Positions 1-6,015 are shown, counted from the stretch's first letter. The stretch: 10,022 bases of DNA from Burkholderiales bacterium (GCA_027489195.1 JAIYAG010000199.1:1-10022); one strand, 5' to 3'. A program made the numbers and translations. The notes: generated by a model not told the origin, from the sequence alone.

Positions 1-49
1 CCGGATCCGCTCGTGACGGCCCCGGCCCCGGGCCGGCCGGCGGCTCGCG

Positions 50-55
50 TACGAT
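50..55 (+). promoter_or_regulatory. Candidate -10 element of the YchJ-family gene
   Basis: The hexamer TACGAT matches the sigma-70 -10 consensus at four of six positions. It fits the YAnnAT pattern seen ahead of other genes in this window. Transcription would begin near 62-63, at the proposed start codon. No convincing -35 is visible, and the call rests on the hexamer and its position. Confidence 0.3.
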
Positions 56-62
56 GCGCGCC

Positions 63-458
63 ATGCCCCGCGCCGCCGCCGCCCCGCGCTGTCCCTGTGG
101 TCACGATGCCGCCTACGACGCCTGCTGCGGCCGCTGGCATGCCGGTCCGCTGCACCGGTGCGCCCCGGACGCCGAGTCGCTGATGCGCTCGCGCTACAGC
201 GCCTACGTGCTCGGGCTGGTGCCCTACCTGCTCGACACCTGGCACCCCCGCACGCGGCCCGCGACGCTGGCACTCGACCCGGCGACGAAGTGGCTGGGTC
301 TCGAGGTCCGGGCCCGCCGCAGCGTCGACGAGCACCATGCCACGGTCGAGTTCGTCGCCCGCTGCCGGGATGCGGGCCGCGCGACGCGGCTGCACGAGAC
401 CAGCCGCTTCGTGCGCGAGGACGGCCGCTGGCTGTACGTGGACGGCGATCCGGGCTGA
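63..458 (+). CDS. ychJ: YchJ-family (UPF0225) SEC-C / NTF2-like protein
   Basis: This 131-residue protein belongs to the YchJ/UPF0225 family, whose biochemical role is not established. The N-terminus has a cysteine motif of the SEC-C metal-binding type: C10-P-C12-G, then C21-C22 and H26. The next conserved block is SLMRSRYSAYVLG (about residues 40-52), then L-DTWHPRTRP, which opens the NTF2-like core (about 40-130). E. coli YchJ also has a C-terminal SEC-C motif. It is absent here, and the protein ends with the core (WLYVDGDPG). An in-frame ATG at 54 would give 134 residues, but it overlaps the candidate -10 TACGAT (50-55), so I prefer ATG 63. Neither start has a clear Shine-Dalgarno, which raises the possibility of a leaderless mRNA. 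The stop TGA lies inside the first copy of an 11-base tandem repeat. The family call is firm; the start is not. Confidence 0.87.
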   Translation: MPRAAAAPRCPCGHDAAYDACCGRWHAGPLHRCAPDAESLMRSRYSAYVLGLVPYLLDTWHPRTRPATLALDPATKWLGLEVRARRSVDEHHATVEFVARCRDAGRATRLHETSRFVREDGRWLYVDGDPG

Positions 459-477
459 TCGGGCGCTGATCGGGCGC
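456..477 (+). repeat. 11-base tandem duplication at the ychJ stop codon
   Basis: Two perfect head-to-tail copies of TGATCGGGCGC occupy 456-466 and 467-477. The first copy contains the TGA stop of the preceding gene, and the second supplies another TGA in a different frame. It looks like a small slippage duplication. There is no T-run, so it is not an intrinsic terminator. Confidence 0.8.
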
Positions 478-528
478 GGTACCGGGCGGGTGCCTCGCGG
501 CCGCGGCCTGGGCACGGTATCCGAGCGC

Positions 529-534
529 TATCAT
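529..534 (+). promoter_or_regulatory. Candidate -10 element of the Bug receptor gene
   Basis: TATCAT matches the sigma-70 -10 consensus at five of six positions and is followed by CG, as in the other promoters proposed here. A start near 541 would give a leader of about 47 bases containing the GAGGAGAC ribosome binding site. I could not identify a good -35 at 16-18 bases spacing. Confidence 0.4.
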
Positions 535-574
535 CGCCTCCGATGCGCGGTGCAGTCGACGCCGCGCGCGACAC

Positions 575-582
575 GAGGAGAC
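575..582 (+). promoter_or_regulatory. Strong ribosome binding site of the Bug receptor gene
   Basis: GAGGAGAC lies five bases ahead of ATG 588. It sets the start at 588, not at the upstream in-frame ATG 543, which has no such site. The same GAGGAGAC module precedes metY (8716-8723). Confidence 0.8.
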
Positions 583-587
583 ACCCC

Positions 588-1595
588 ATGGATCGCATCC
601 CTGCCGCGTCCGCCCCGGCGCCCGCGCGCCGCCGCGCACTGGCCGCGCTCGCCGCACTCGCCGCCGCCCCGGGCGCGGCCCGCGCCCAGGCCTACCCGTC
701 GCGCACGCTGAGGATCGTCGTGCCGCATGCGGCCGGCGGCAACTCCGACGCCTTCGGCCGGATCCTCGCGCAGCGCCTGGCCGAGCGCATCGGCCAGCCC
801 GTGGTCGTCGAGAACCGCACCGGCGCGGGCGGCACCATCGCCTGCGCGAGCATCGCGCGCGCACCCGCCGACGGCTACCAGATCGTCGTCGCCGACACCG
901 GCACGCATGCCATCGCGCCGCAGCTCTACGGCTCGCGGCTGCAGTACGACGTCTTCAAGGACTTCACGCCGGTCTCGCTGGCCGCGACCTTCCCGACCGT
1001 GCTGCTGCTGCATCCGTCGGTGCCCGCGACGACCGTGCAGGAGTTCATCGCGCTGGCGAAGTCGCAGCCCGGCAAGCTGACCTTCTCGTCGGCCGGCACC
1101 GGCAACGGCTCGCACCTCGCGCAGACCGTCTTCCTGCACGCCGCGGGCGGGCTCGACATGATCCACGTGCCCTACAAGGGCGGCGCGCCGGCGATCCAGG
1201 CGCTGATCGCAGGCGAGGTGCAGATGACCGCGGTGAGCGTGAACACCTCGCTGCCCCACATCCGTTCGGGCCGCGCCCGCGCGCTCGCGCTCGCCTCGAG
1301 CAAGCGCTCGCCGGCGCTGCCCGATCTGCCGACGCTCGCGGAATCGGGCGTGCAGGGCGGCGAGGCCGACAACTGGCTGGCGCTGCTCGCGCCGCCGGGC
1401 CTGCCGGCCGACATCGCCGCCACCCTGGCGCGCGAGGTCAACGCGACCCTCGTCCTGCCCGAGGTGCGCGAGAAGCTGGCCGGCCTCGGCCTGGAGGTGG
1501 TCGCCGGCGGCAGCCAGGCCTATACCGAGCTGCTGCGGCGCGACGTCGTGAAGTGGACCGAAGCGGTCAAGCGCAGCGGCGCGGTCGCCGACTGA
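588..1595 (+). CDS. Bug/TctC-family tripartite tricarboxylate transporter periplasmic receptor
   Basis: This 335-residue secreted binding protein belongs to the Bug family, the substrate-capturing component of TTT transporters for carboxylates and related small molecules. The ligand cannot be read from sequence. The N-terminus has an RRR cluster (14-16), an Ala/Leu-rich core and a likely cleavage site after A33-Q34-A35, giving a mature start YPSRTLRIVVPHAAGG. Family hallmarks follow in order: the phosphate-loop-like VPHAAGGNSD (45-54), VVENRTGAGGTIA (73-85), PADGY (93-97), the SSAGTGNGSHL segment (168-177), VPYKGGAPAIQAL (194-206) and the C-terminal hinge region GLPADIAATL. Length is typical for the family. 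ATG 588 is chosen for its Shine-Dalgarno GAGGAGAC. No TctA or TctB gene lies nearby. Orphan Bug receptors are abundant in Burkholderiales, so this is normal there. A role in transport or in sensing is equally possible. Confidence 0.93.
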   Translation: MDRIPAASAPAPARRRALAALAALAAAPGAARAQAYPSRTLRIVVPHAAGGNSDAFGRILAQRLAERIGQPVVVENRTGAGGTIACASIARAPADGYQIVVADTGTHAIAPQLYGSRLQYDVFKDFTPVSLAATFPTVLLLHPSVPATTVQEFIALAKSQPGKLTFSSAGTGNGSHLAQTVFLHAAGGLDMIHVPYKGGAPAIQALIAGEVQMTAVSVNTSLPHIRSGRARALALASSKRSPALPDLPTLAESGVQGGEADNWLALLAPPGLPADIAATLAREVNATLVLPEVREKLAGLGLEVVAGGSQAYTELLRRDVVKWTEAVKRSGAVAD

Positions 1596-1620
1596 GCCGG
1601 GACGGGCGGCCGCGGCGCTC

Positions 1621-1634
1621 GGCTCGGCCGAGCC
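1621..1634. repeat. Perfect GC palindrome downstream of the Bug gene
   Basis: GGCTCGGCCGAGCC is a perfect 14-base palindrome 26 bases after the Bug stop codon. It could fold at the end of the transcript. With no loop and no following T-run it is not a canonical intrinsic terminator. Confidence 0.4.
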
Positions 1635-1653
1635 GGGCACCGTGGCCGGAGGG

Positions 1654-1738
1654 TGGACAAACCGCCTGGACATCGTGTCCCGACGGCGGCCGCACCGGCC
1701 GACCGGCCGAAAAGACCCTGGACAAAACCCGGACATCG
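1654..1738. repeat. GGACA repeat cluster, possible operator array
   Basis: Two related units share the layout TGGACAAA-C-rich spacer-GGACATCG: one at 1654-1675 and one at 1719-1738. The GGACA starts are 13 bases apart in the first unit and 11 in the second. In the first, the second half extends into the perfect inverted repeat GGACA-TCG-TGTCC (1668-1680). A further GGACATC is present on the minus strand at 1898-1904, inside CCGGGATGTCCGGG. The spacing and the symmetric copy suggest a binding site for a DNA-binding protein, but none can be named and no promoter is obvious beside it. Confidence 0.35.
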
Positions 1739-1939
1739 GGGCGCTGCGCGCGGTCGCGGCGCGCCTCCGGGCACCGCGCCGCCGGTGCGAAGGCCACGGT
1801 ACCGACCCCGGGCCAGCGCCCTGGAACCGACCGGCCCCGGGCATCGGGCGTGGTCGGATCCGGTGCCGGGAACCCGTTGCGGCATGCGGTTCTCCGGGAT
1901 GTCCGGGCGCCGACGGCGCGCCCGGCAGCGCGCCGCGAA

Positions 1940-1957
1940 TCCAAGGCCCAGCTTGGA
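1940..1957. repeat. Inverted repeat TCCAAG-N6-CTTGGA
   Basis: The arms TCCAAG (1940-1945) and CTTGGA (1952-1957) are perfect and separated by six bases. It could be a protein-binding dyad or a weak hairpin. Nothing links it to a specific regulator. Confidence 0.25.
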
Positions 1958-2060
1958 CTGACGCGATGCAGCAGAACCCGTTCGCTTCCGTTCGTCTCCC
2001 GCCGGACGCGTCCGATCGGGCGACTGCATGATTTTCGAGACGACGCGCCCAAAGGGATTG

Positions 2061-2089
2061 TTGCGTTGCACCAGAAGGCCCTGTAGAGT
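2061..2089 (+). promoter_or_regulatory. Candidate sigma-70 promoter of the small RNA
   Basis: TTGCGT (2061-2066) and TAGAGT (2084-2089) are separated by exactly 17 bases. The -35 matches consensus at three positions (TTG) and the -10 at four. The stretch is AT-richer than the region before it. Transcription would start around 2095-2097, just before the C/U-rich segment. Confidence 0.45.
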
Positions 2090-2095
2090 TCGAAG

Positions 2096-2160
2096 CGTCT
2101 CCTCCACCTCCTCAAATGGTGGTTTCAGGCCCGAACCTCACGGTTCGGGCCTTTTCTTTT
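2096..2160 (+). ncRNA. Short anti-Shine-Dalgarno small RNA, like the Betaproteobacteria toxic small RNA
   Basis: The predicted transcript is about 65 nucleotides. It starts with GUCUCCUC (2097-2104). It then contains CACCUCCU (2105-2112), identical to the conserved anti-Shine-Dalgarno tail of 16S rRNA. A small hairpin pairs CCACC (2104-2108) with GGUGG (2118-2122), so UCCUCAAAU sits in the loop. The RNA ends in a 10-base-pair terminator hairpin and a U-tract. A promoter-like pair lies at the right distance upstream. No reading frame fits. From memory, these features (size, clade, exposed anti-SD, terminator) match the Rfam 'Betaproteobacteria toxic small RNA', found among DNA segments that could not be cloned in E. 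coli. I could not run a covariance search, so the family name is tentative. That a small RNA is encoded here is much firmer. It could act by sequestering ribosomes or by pairing with ribosome binding sites. Confidence 0.7.
2128..2160 (+). terminator. Strong intrinsic terminator of the small RNA
   Basis: GGCCCGAACC (2128-2137) and GGTTCGGGCC (2142-2151) form a perfect 10-base-pair stem with a TCAC loop, followed by TTTTCTTTT (2152-2160). One more A-T pair (2127/2152) can extend the stem. There is no matching T-tract for the minus strand, so it works in the plus direction only. It is the only textbook intrinsic terminator I see in the window. Confidence 0.93.
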
Positions 2161-2284
2161 CCGGCGCCGGATGCCCCGTGCCAGCAGGCACCCGTCCCGT
2201 CCGGCCAAGCTGCGCGGCCCGCGCGAACGGCTTCGATTCACGCGGCGCCGGCAGCCGGTCCGTGCGGCGCGACAGGCCGACGAC

Positions 2285-2310
2285 TGTCAAGCCTGGGTGA
2301 CACCCCCCCC
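2285..2310. repeat. TGTCA-N8-TGACA dyad followed by an eight-C run
   Basis: TGTCA (2285-2289) and TGACA (2298-2302) are inverted copies. The right arm is also part of the palindrome GGGTGACACCC (2295-2305). Eight consecutive C follow (2303-2310). It may be a protein-binding dyad or a hairpin beyond the end of the patatin gene. No regulator can be assigned. Confidence 0.2.
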
Positions 2311-2384
2311 TGTCCGCGTCGTCATGCGACCCCGGCGATCGTCGGCGCCTGGCTGGCCGTCCCGGCCGCCGCGCCCGGTTCCAC

Positions 2385-3578
2385 TCAGCGCTTCCTGCGC
2401 GCGCGGTGCACGTCGTGCGTGACGAACGCCGAGTCGCCCGCGCCCGGCGTGGGGCGCGCGAGCCAGTCCGGATGCGCGAGCGTGTCGCGCAGGTCCGCCA
2501 GGCCCGAGCGCCAGTGGTCGCGCATCGACAGCAGGCCGAACTGGTAGTCCTTGAAGTGCCCCTCGAAGTCCTTGTCGTCGAAGATCAGGTGCACGACGTT
2601 CACGCGGCGGTCGTCGGCGAGCGCCGCCGCGCGCCGTGCGGCCGGATGGCTGCGATGCTCCGGGGGCACCAGTTCCAGCAGCTCGCGCAGCAGCTTGGCC
2701 TGGTCGGCCTCGGCGCGCAGCACGTCGGTCACCAGCCGTGTGCGGCTCGAGAACTGGATGTCCTTCTGGCGGTTCGCGACCTCGAACAGGTCACGCGGCA
2801 GCGCGCCGCTCGCGCTCCAGAGGTCGACCTGGAACACCAGCGCGTCGCGCCGGTGCGACTGGCCGAGCACCGCCGCCAGCGGCGTGTTCGACACGATGCC
2901 GCCGTCCCAGTACCAGCGCTCGCCGACCTGCACCGCCGGAAAGCCCGGCGGCAGCGCGCCCGAGGCGATGAAGTGCTCGGGCCCCAGCCGCTCCTCGCGG
3001 TTGTCGAAATAGCGGAAGTTGCCGCTCTCGACATCGACCACGCCGACCGACACGCGCATCGAGCCGGGCGCGGCGATGCGGTCGAAGTCGACGAAGCGCT
3101 CGAGCGTCTGGCGCAGCGGCCCGGTGTCGTACCAGCTCGCGCCGCCCGGCCCGGGCCGGTGCACCGCCCACGGTGGCGGCAGGCGCGGCGCGAAGAAGCC
3201 GTTCTGGCCCTCGAGCAGTGCGCGCCAGGCCTCGCCGGCGTTGATCGCGACCATCGCCGGCTCGAAGGCCTGCAGCCACGGCTCGAGCATCGCGGGAATC
3301 GCGTTGACCGGCGAGGCCGGCAGCACCGGCGGGCGGCAGATCGTCTCCCAGAACTCGCGCAGCCGCTCGACGCGGGTCTCGGGCGGATTGCCCGCGACGA
3401 TCGCCGCGTTCAGCGCGCCGATCGAGATGCCGGCCACCCAGTTCGGCTCGATGCCCGCCTGCGCGAGGCCCTCGATCACGCCGCCCTGGTACGCGCCGAG
3501 CGCACCGCCCCCCTGCAGCACCAGCCCGACCACCGGATAGCCGGCGGCCACCTCGGCGGGTGTCGGCGCGGGCTTCAC
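2385..3578 (-). CDS. Patatin-like phospholipase with DUF3734-type C-terminus
   Basis: This 397-residue protein is a patatin-fold serine lipid acyl hydrolase. All catalytic elements are visible: the oxyanion-hole loop GGGALG (23-28), the nucleophile elbow GISIG with Ser52 (50-54), and the dyad aspartate Asp225 in WDGGIVSNTPL. The conserved block QKDIQFSSRTRLVTD and the C-terminal segment FEGHFKDYQFGLLSMRDHW (from 338) to THDVHR (387-392) are typical of bacterial patatins with the DUF3734 tail. I see no signal peptide, so a cytoplasmic or inner-membrane-associated enzyme acting on phospholipids or other acyl esters is likely; the true substrate is unknown. The start is a GTG at 3578, chosen because no in-frame ATG lies near upstream and the motif begins only 16 residues later; a weak GAGG precedes it. 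It lies 107 bases downstream of the MFS gene on the same strand and may be co-transcribed. Confidence 0.93.
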   Translation of the reverse strand: MKPAPTPAEVAAGYPVVGLVLQGGGALGAYQGGVIEGLAQAGIEPNWVAGISIGALNAAIVAGNPPETRVERLREFWETICRPPVLPASPVNAIPAMLEPWLQAFEPAMVAINAGEAWRALLEGQNGFFAPRLPPPWAVHRPGPGGASWYDTGPLRQTLERFVDFDRIAAPGSMRVSVGVVDVESGNFRYFDNREERLGPEHFIASGALPPGFPAVQVGERWYWDGGIVSNTPLAAVLGQSHRRDALVFQVDLWSASGALPRDLFEVANRQKDIQFSSRTRLVTDVLRAEADQAKLLRELLELVPPEHRSHPAARRAAALADDRRVNVVHLIFDDKDFEGHFKDYQFGLLSMRDHWRSGLADLRDTLAHPDWLARPTPGAGDSAFVTHDVHRARRKR

Positions 3579-3682
3579 GCGCGGCCTCGCGGGGCGCAGG
3601 GAGGTGCGGGCGCGCGGGCGCGGCCCTGGGGGCTGGCAATGTGCATCGGAGGCCTCGGGGCGGACGGGATCCGCGACGGCCC

Positions 3683-3688
3683 ATCTTA
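3683..3688 (-). promoter_or_regulatory. Weak candidate -10 element for the patatin gene
   Basis: On the minus strand TAAGAT overlaps the TAA stop of the MFS gene and fits the TAnnAT pattern used elsewhere in the window. It would give a leader of roughly 100 bases. There is no recognisable -35, and read-through from the MFS gene is an equally good explanation. Confidence 0.15.
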
Positions 3689-4993
3689 TCCGGCGGGCGC
3701 GTCCCGGCTCGCGATCGGCGCCGGCTCGAGACCGGCGCGCGAGCGCACGATCACCAGCGTCGACGCGGCGAAGCAGGCGGCGGCCGTCGCGATCGCCGCG
3801 CCGGGGCCCGCATGCAGCGCGATCAGGCCGCCGACGAGCGCGCCGAGCGGGCGCACGCCGTAGACCGCGAGCTGCACGGTCGCCCCGACTCGGCCGAGCA
3901 GCGCCGGCGGCGTGGCGCGCTGGGTGAGCGTCGTGCGGCAGACCTGCCAGAGCATCGGGCCGAATCCGACCAGCGCCTGCGCCACGAAGCCGGCCGGGGC
4001 TGCAGGCACCGCGAGCATCAGCAGCATGGCGACGGTCGCGCTCGCCGGTCCGCCGATCAGCACGGCACGCTCGCCCGCCCGCGCGATCAGCCGCGGCGCG
4101 GCGAGCGCACCCGCCAGCAGACCGGCCCCGTAGCCGGCCTGCGCCAGGCCCGCGCCGGCCGCATCGACACCGATCACGCCGAGCGCGTACGGCACCCATG
4201 CGGCGATCAGCACGAAGAAACCGACGTTGAAGCAGACCGCGCACAGCGCGATCGGGCGCAGCAGCGGATGCGCGGCGACGAAGCGCGCGCCCTCGGCGAT
4301 CGAGCGGGCCATCGGCTCGCGGGTCGGCGCGCGCGGCGCGGCCGCGGGCCGTGGTGCCGGCTCCGGCCCGGGCCCGACGTGCGGGGCGGGCAGCGGCCCC
4401 TGCGCGGCCGCACGCACGCGCAGCGCGCAGGCGACCGCAGCGAGCGAGGCCGCCGCCGCCGCCGCGGGCGCCCAGCCTGCCGAGAACCGCTGCACCAGCA
4501 CGCCCGCGATCACCGGCGCCACCAGCGTGACCAGCGCGCGGGCGAGCTCGATGCGCGCGTTCGCGCGCGGCAGGTCCGCGGGCGCCACGAGGGCACGGAC
4601 CGCGGGCACCGCCGCGAGCACGAAGAGCACCGTGCCGGCCGATGCGACGAAAGCCGCCGCGGCCAGCGCGCCGCCCGACCCGGCGAGCACCGCCACGACC
4701 GCCGCGCTCCAGCCGGCCGCCGAGATCGCCTGCGCGCGGGCGAGCATGCGCACGGGGCCGATGCGGTCGACCCAGACGCCGCCCGGAAGCGTCACCGCGA
4801 GCCAGGCCGCGCCGTGCGCGGCGACGAGCAGGCCGACACCGGCCGCGTCCGCGCCGAGCAGCACCACGGCGAGCAGCGGCAGCGCCGCCAGCGCGAGCTG
4901 GTCGGCCAGGTGCGCGCCCGCGGCGGCGGCGAGCAGGGGCGCGGGCAGGGCGCGATGCGAAGAGGACGCGGCGGGGGCGGGGCGCGGGTGCAT
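3686..4993 (-). CDS. MFS transporter, MFS_3 / EntS-like exporter family
   Basis: This 435-residue polytopic inner-membrane protein belongs to the major facilitator superfamily, closest in style to the MFS_3 group that includes the enterobactin exporter EntS. The first half contains the motif-A-like loop GGVWVDRIGPVR (71-82) between transmembrane segments 2 and 3. A long cytoplasmic loop (about 193-240) rich in Pro and Ala separates the two six-helix halves. The second half shows the family's GFGPMLWQVCRTTLTQRATPPALLGRVG segment (343-370), then the last two helices. The substrate cannot be inferred, and no siderophore genes are nearby. ATG 4993 is used; another ATG at 5004 is out of frame. The gene follows the thioredoxin-TPR gene by 78 bases and precedes the patatin gene by 107, all on the minus strand. 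A GC hairpin lies in the upstream gap. Confidence 0.88.
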   Translation of the reverse strand: MHPRPAPAASSSHRALPAPLLAAAAGAHLADQLALAALPLLAVVLLGADAAGVGLLVAAHGAAWLAVTLPGGVWVDRIGPVRMLARAQAISAAGWSAAVVAVLAGSGGALAAAAFVASAGTVLFVLAAVPAVRALVAPADLPRANARIELARALVTLVAPVIAGVLVQRFSAGWAPAAAAAASLAAVACALRVRAAAQGPLPAPHVGPGPEPAPRPAAAPRAPTREPMARSIAEGARFVAAHPLLRPIALCAVCFNVGFFVLIAAWVPYALGVIGVDAAGAGLAQAGYGAGLLAGALAAPRLIARAGERAVLIGGPASATVAMLLMLAVPAAPAGFVAQALVGFGPMLWQVCRTTLTQRATPPALLGRVGATVQLAVYGVRPLGALVGGLIALHAGPGAAIATAAACFAASTLVIVRSRAGLEPAPIASRDAPAG

Positions 4994-4994
4994 C

Positions 4995-5026
4995 GGACGA
5001 GCATGCCGTCCGCGGCCGACGGCCGC
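4995..5026 (-). repeat. Two adjacent GC hairpins just upstream of the MFS start
   Basis: GCGGCC-GAC-GGCCGC (5012-5026) is a perfect six-base-pair hairpin. Next to it, GGACG (4995-4999) and CGTCC (5007-5011) can pair around a seven-base loop that ends one base from the MFS start codon. There is no U-tract, so this is not a clear terminator. If transcribed from the thioredoxin gene it could weaken read-through or cover the translation start. In so GC-rich a sequence it may also be chance. Confidence 0.3.
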
Positions 5027-5071
5027 TCGCCGTTTCCGGACCCCGCGGCGTGACGCGTGTCCGGTGCGCGT

Positions 5072-5926
5072 TCAGCGCACGTTCAGCGCGCCCCCGAGCC
5101 TGCGCCGCCACTCCGACACCAGCGGCGGCTGCGCGGCCGCCAGCTCGAAGACCTGGACCATCCGCCGCCGGCCGATGTCCTCCTGGAACGCCCGATCGCG
5201 CAGCACGATCTCCAGCAGCTGCTCGAGCGCCGACTCCCATTCCTTGTACTCGATCCAGTACTCGGCGAGGTCGAGCCGCGCCTGCAGGTCGGTCGGATGC
5301 GCGGCCACGCGATCGAGCAGCTCGTGCGGCACCGGCGGCCTGGAGGCCTCGGCGGCCTCGGCCACCTGCTGCATCAGCGCCGCGACCTGCGGATCGGCCT
5401 TGGCGGCCGCCGACAGCGCATCGAGCTGGCCCTGGGCGGCGGCCGGCTCGCCCGTGCCCAGCAGCAGCTGCGCGTACAGCAGGCGGGCCGAGTCGTTCGA
5501 CGGGTCGAGCGCGATCGCCTTCTTCGCATGCTCGGTCGCCGCGGCCTCGTCGCCCCGGTCGAGCGCGGCACCGGCCTGCTCGAGCTCGACGTCGGAGGGG
5601 TTCGGCATCAGCCGGTCGATGAACTCGCGCAGCTTGCCCTCGGGCAGCGCGCCCTGGAACTGGTCGACCGGCTGACCGCCGACGAAGGCATAGACCGTCG
5701 GGATCGACTTGATGCGGAAGTGCTGGGCGAGCTGCTGCTCGGCGTCGGTATCGATCTTGACGAGCTTGAAGCGCCCGCCGTAGGCCTGCTCGAGCTTCTC
5801 GAGCATCGGTCCGAGCGACTTGCAGGGCCCGCACCAGGGCGCCCAGAAATCGACCAGCACCGGCACCTGCATCGAGGCGTCGATGACATCGGCCTGGAAG
5901 GACTGGAGGGTGGTGTCGGTGCTCAT
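5072..5926 (-). CDS. cnoX: Thioredoxin-TPR protein, CnoX/YbbN-type chaperedoxin
   Basis: This 284-residue cytoplasmic protein combines an N-terminal thioredoxin domain (about 5-110) with C-terminal TPR-like helices (about 115-280). That is the architecture of CnoX/YbbN, which holds unfolding client proteins under stress and hands them to GroEL or DnaK. The thioredoxin part is complete: VDFWAPWCGPCK with CGPC at 32-35 and the cis-proline in SIPT (Pro76). E. coli YbbN has lost the first active-site cysteine, but this protein keeps both, so it should also be a working thiol-disulfide reductase. TPR-like pairs are seen in ELEQAGAALDRGDEAAATEHAKKAIALDPSN and in LQARLDLAEYWIEYKEWESALEQLLEIVLRD. The start ATG 5926 gives the expected MSTDTT N-terminus, and a candidate -10 (CACAAT) lies 33 bases upstream. 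The gene diverges from the nnrU-like gene and heads a minus-strand run of three genes. Confidence 0.92.
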   Translation of the reverse strand: MSTDTTLQSFQADVIDASMQVPVLVDFWAPWCGPCKSLGPMLEKLEQAYGGRFKLVKIDTDAEQQLAQHFRIKSIPTVYAFVGGQPVDQFQGALPEGKLREFIDRLMPNPSDVELEQAGAALDRGDEAAATEHAKKAIALDPSNDSARLLYAQLLLGTGEPAAAQGQLDALSAAAKADPQVAALMQQVAEAAEASRPPVPHELLDRVAAHPTDLQARLDLAEYWIEYKEWESALEQLLEIVLRDRAFQEDIGRRRMVQVFELAAAQPPLVSEWRRRLGGALNVR

Positions 5927-5959
5927 GGCGTCGGCGGGTCGGTGGGATGGGAGACCGCG

Positions 5960-5965
5960 ATTGTG
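5960..5965 (-). promoter_or_regulatory. Candidate -10 element of the thioredoxin-TPR gene
   Basis: On the minus strand CACAAT is followed by CG, 33 bases ahead of the start codon. The same CACAATCG occurs ahead of metY. It matches the -10 consensus at four of six positions. No good -35 is visible. Confidence 0.35.
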
Positions 5966-6015
5966 CACCCGCGGGCCCGAGCGCCCGGCCGTACCCGTGA
6001 ATGCCAGTGCTCGCT

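Larger units (their letters stand above)
1596..2384. other. Non-coding interval with operator-like repeats and a small-RNA unit
   Basis: I find no credible protein-coding gene in this 789-base interval. The reading frames crossing it are low-complexity Arg/Pro/Ala translations without a family signature. It contains a GC palindrome (1621-1634), a cluster of GGACA/TGTCC motifs (1654-1904), a TCCAAG-N6-CTTGGA dyad (1940-1957), the palindrome GGACGCGTCC (2004-2013), the small-RNA unit (2061-2160), and a TGTCA-N8-TGACA dyad followed by eight C (2285-2310). Bases 2028-2160 are clearly less GC-rich than the surroundings. The bases after 2161 show no gene up to the patatin stop. Confidence 0.65.

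Noticed and set aside
543..587. Upstream ATG 543 for the Bug receptor.
   Set aside because: It lacks a Shine-Dalgarno and would put 15 non-signal residues ahead of the signal peptide. ATG 588 has GAGGAGAC at ideal spacing.
1621..1634. An intrinsic terminator for the Bug gene.
   Set aside because: The palindrome has no loop and no T-run. It is kept only as a repeat.
531..1844. A 437-codon frame antisense to the Bug gene.
   Set aside because: It is the mirror of the Bug codon pattern, with low-complexity Arg/Gly/His composition. No independent evidence supports it.
1520..2115. Overlapping frames of 100-195 codons on both strands in the long gap, as possible hidden genes.
   Set aside because: All are Arg/Pro/Ala-rich, lack ribosome binding sites and known motifs, and several run into the Bug gene or the small RNA. 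They look like high-GC noise.
2178..2191. Hairpin GTGCC-AGCA-GGCAC after the small RNA.
   Set aside because: Five base pairs in very GC-rich DNA are expected by chance, and it lies beyond the terminator of the only nearby transcript.
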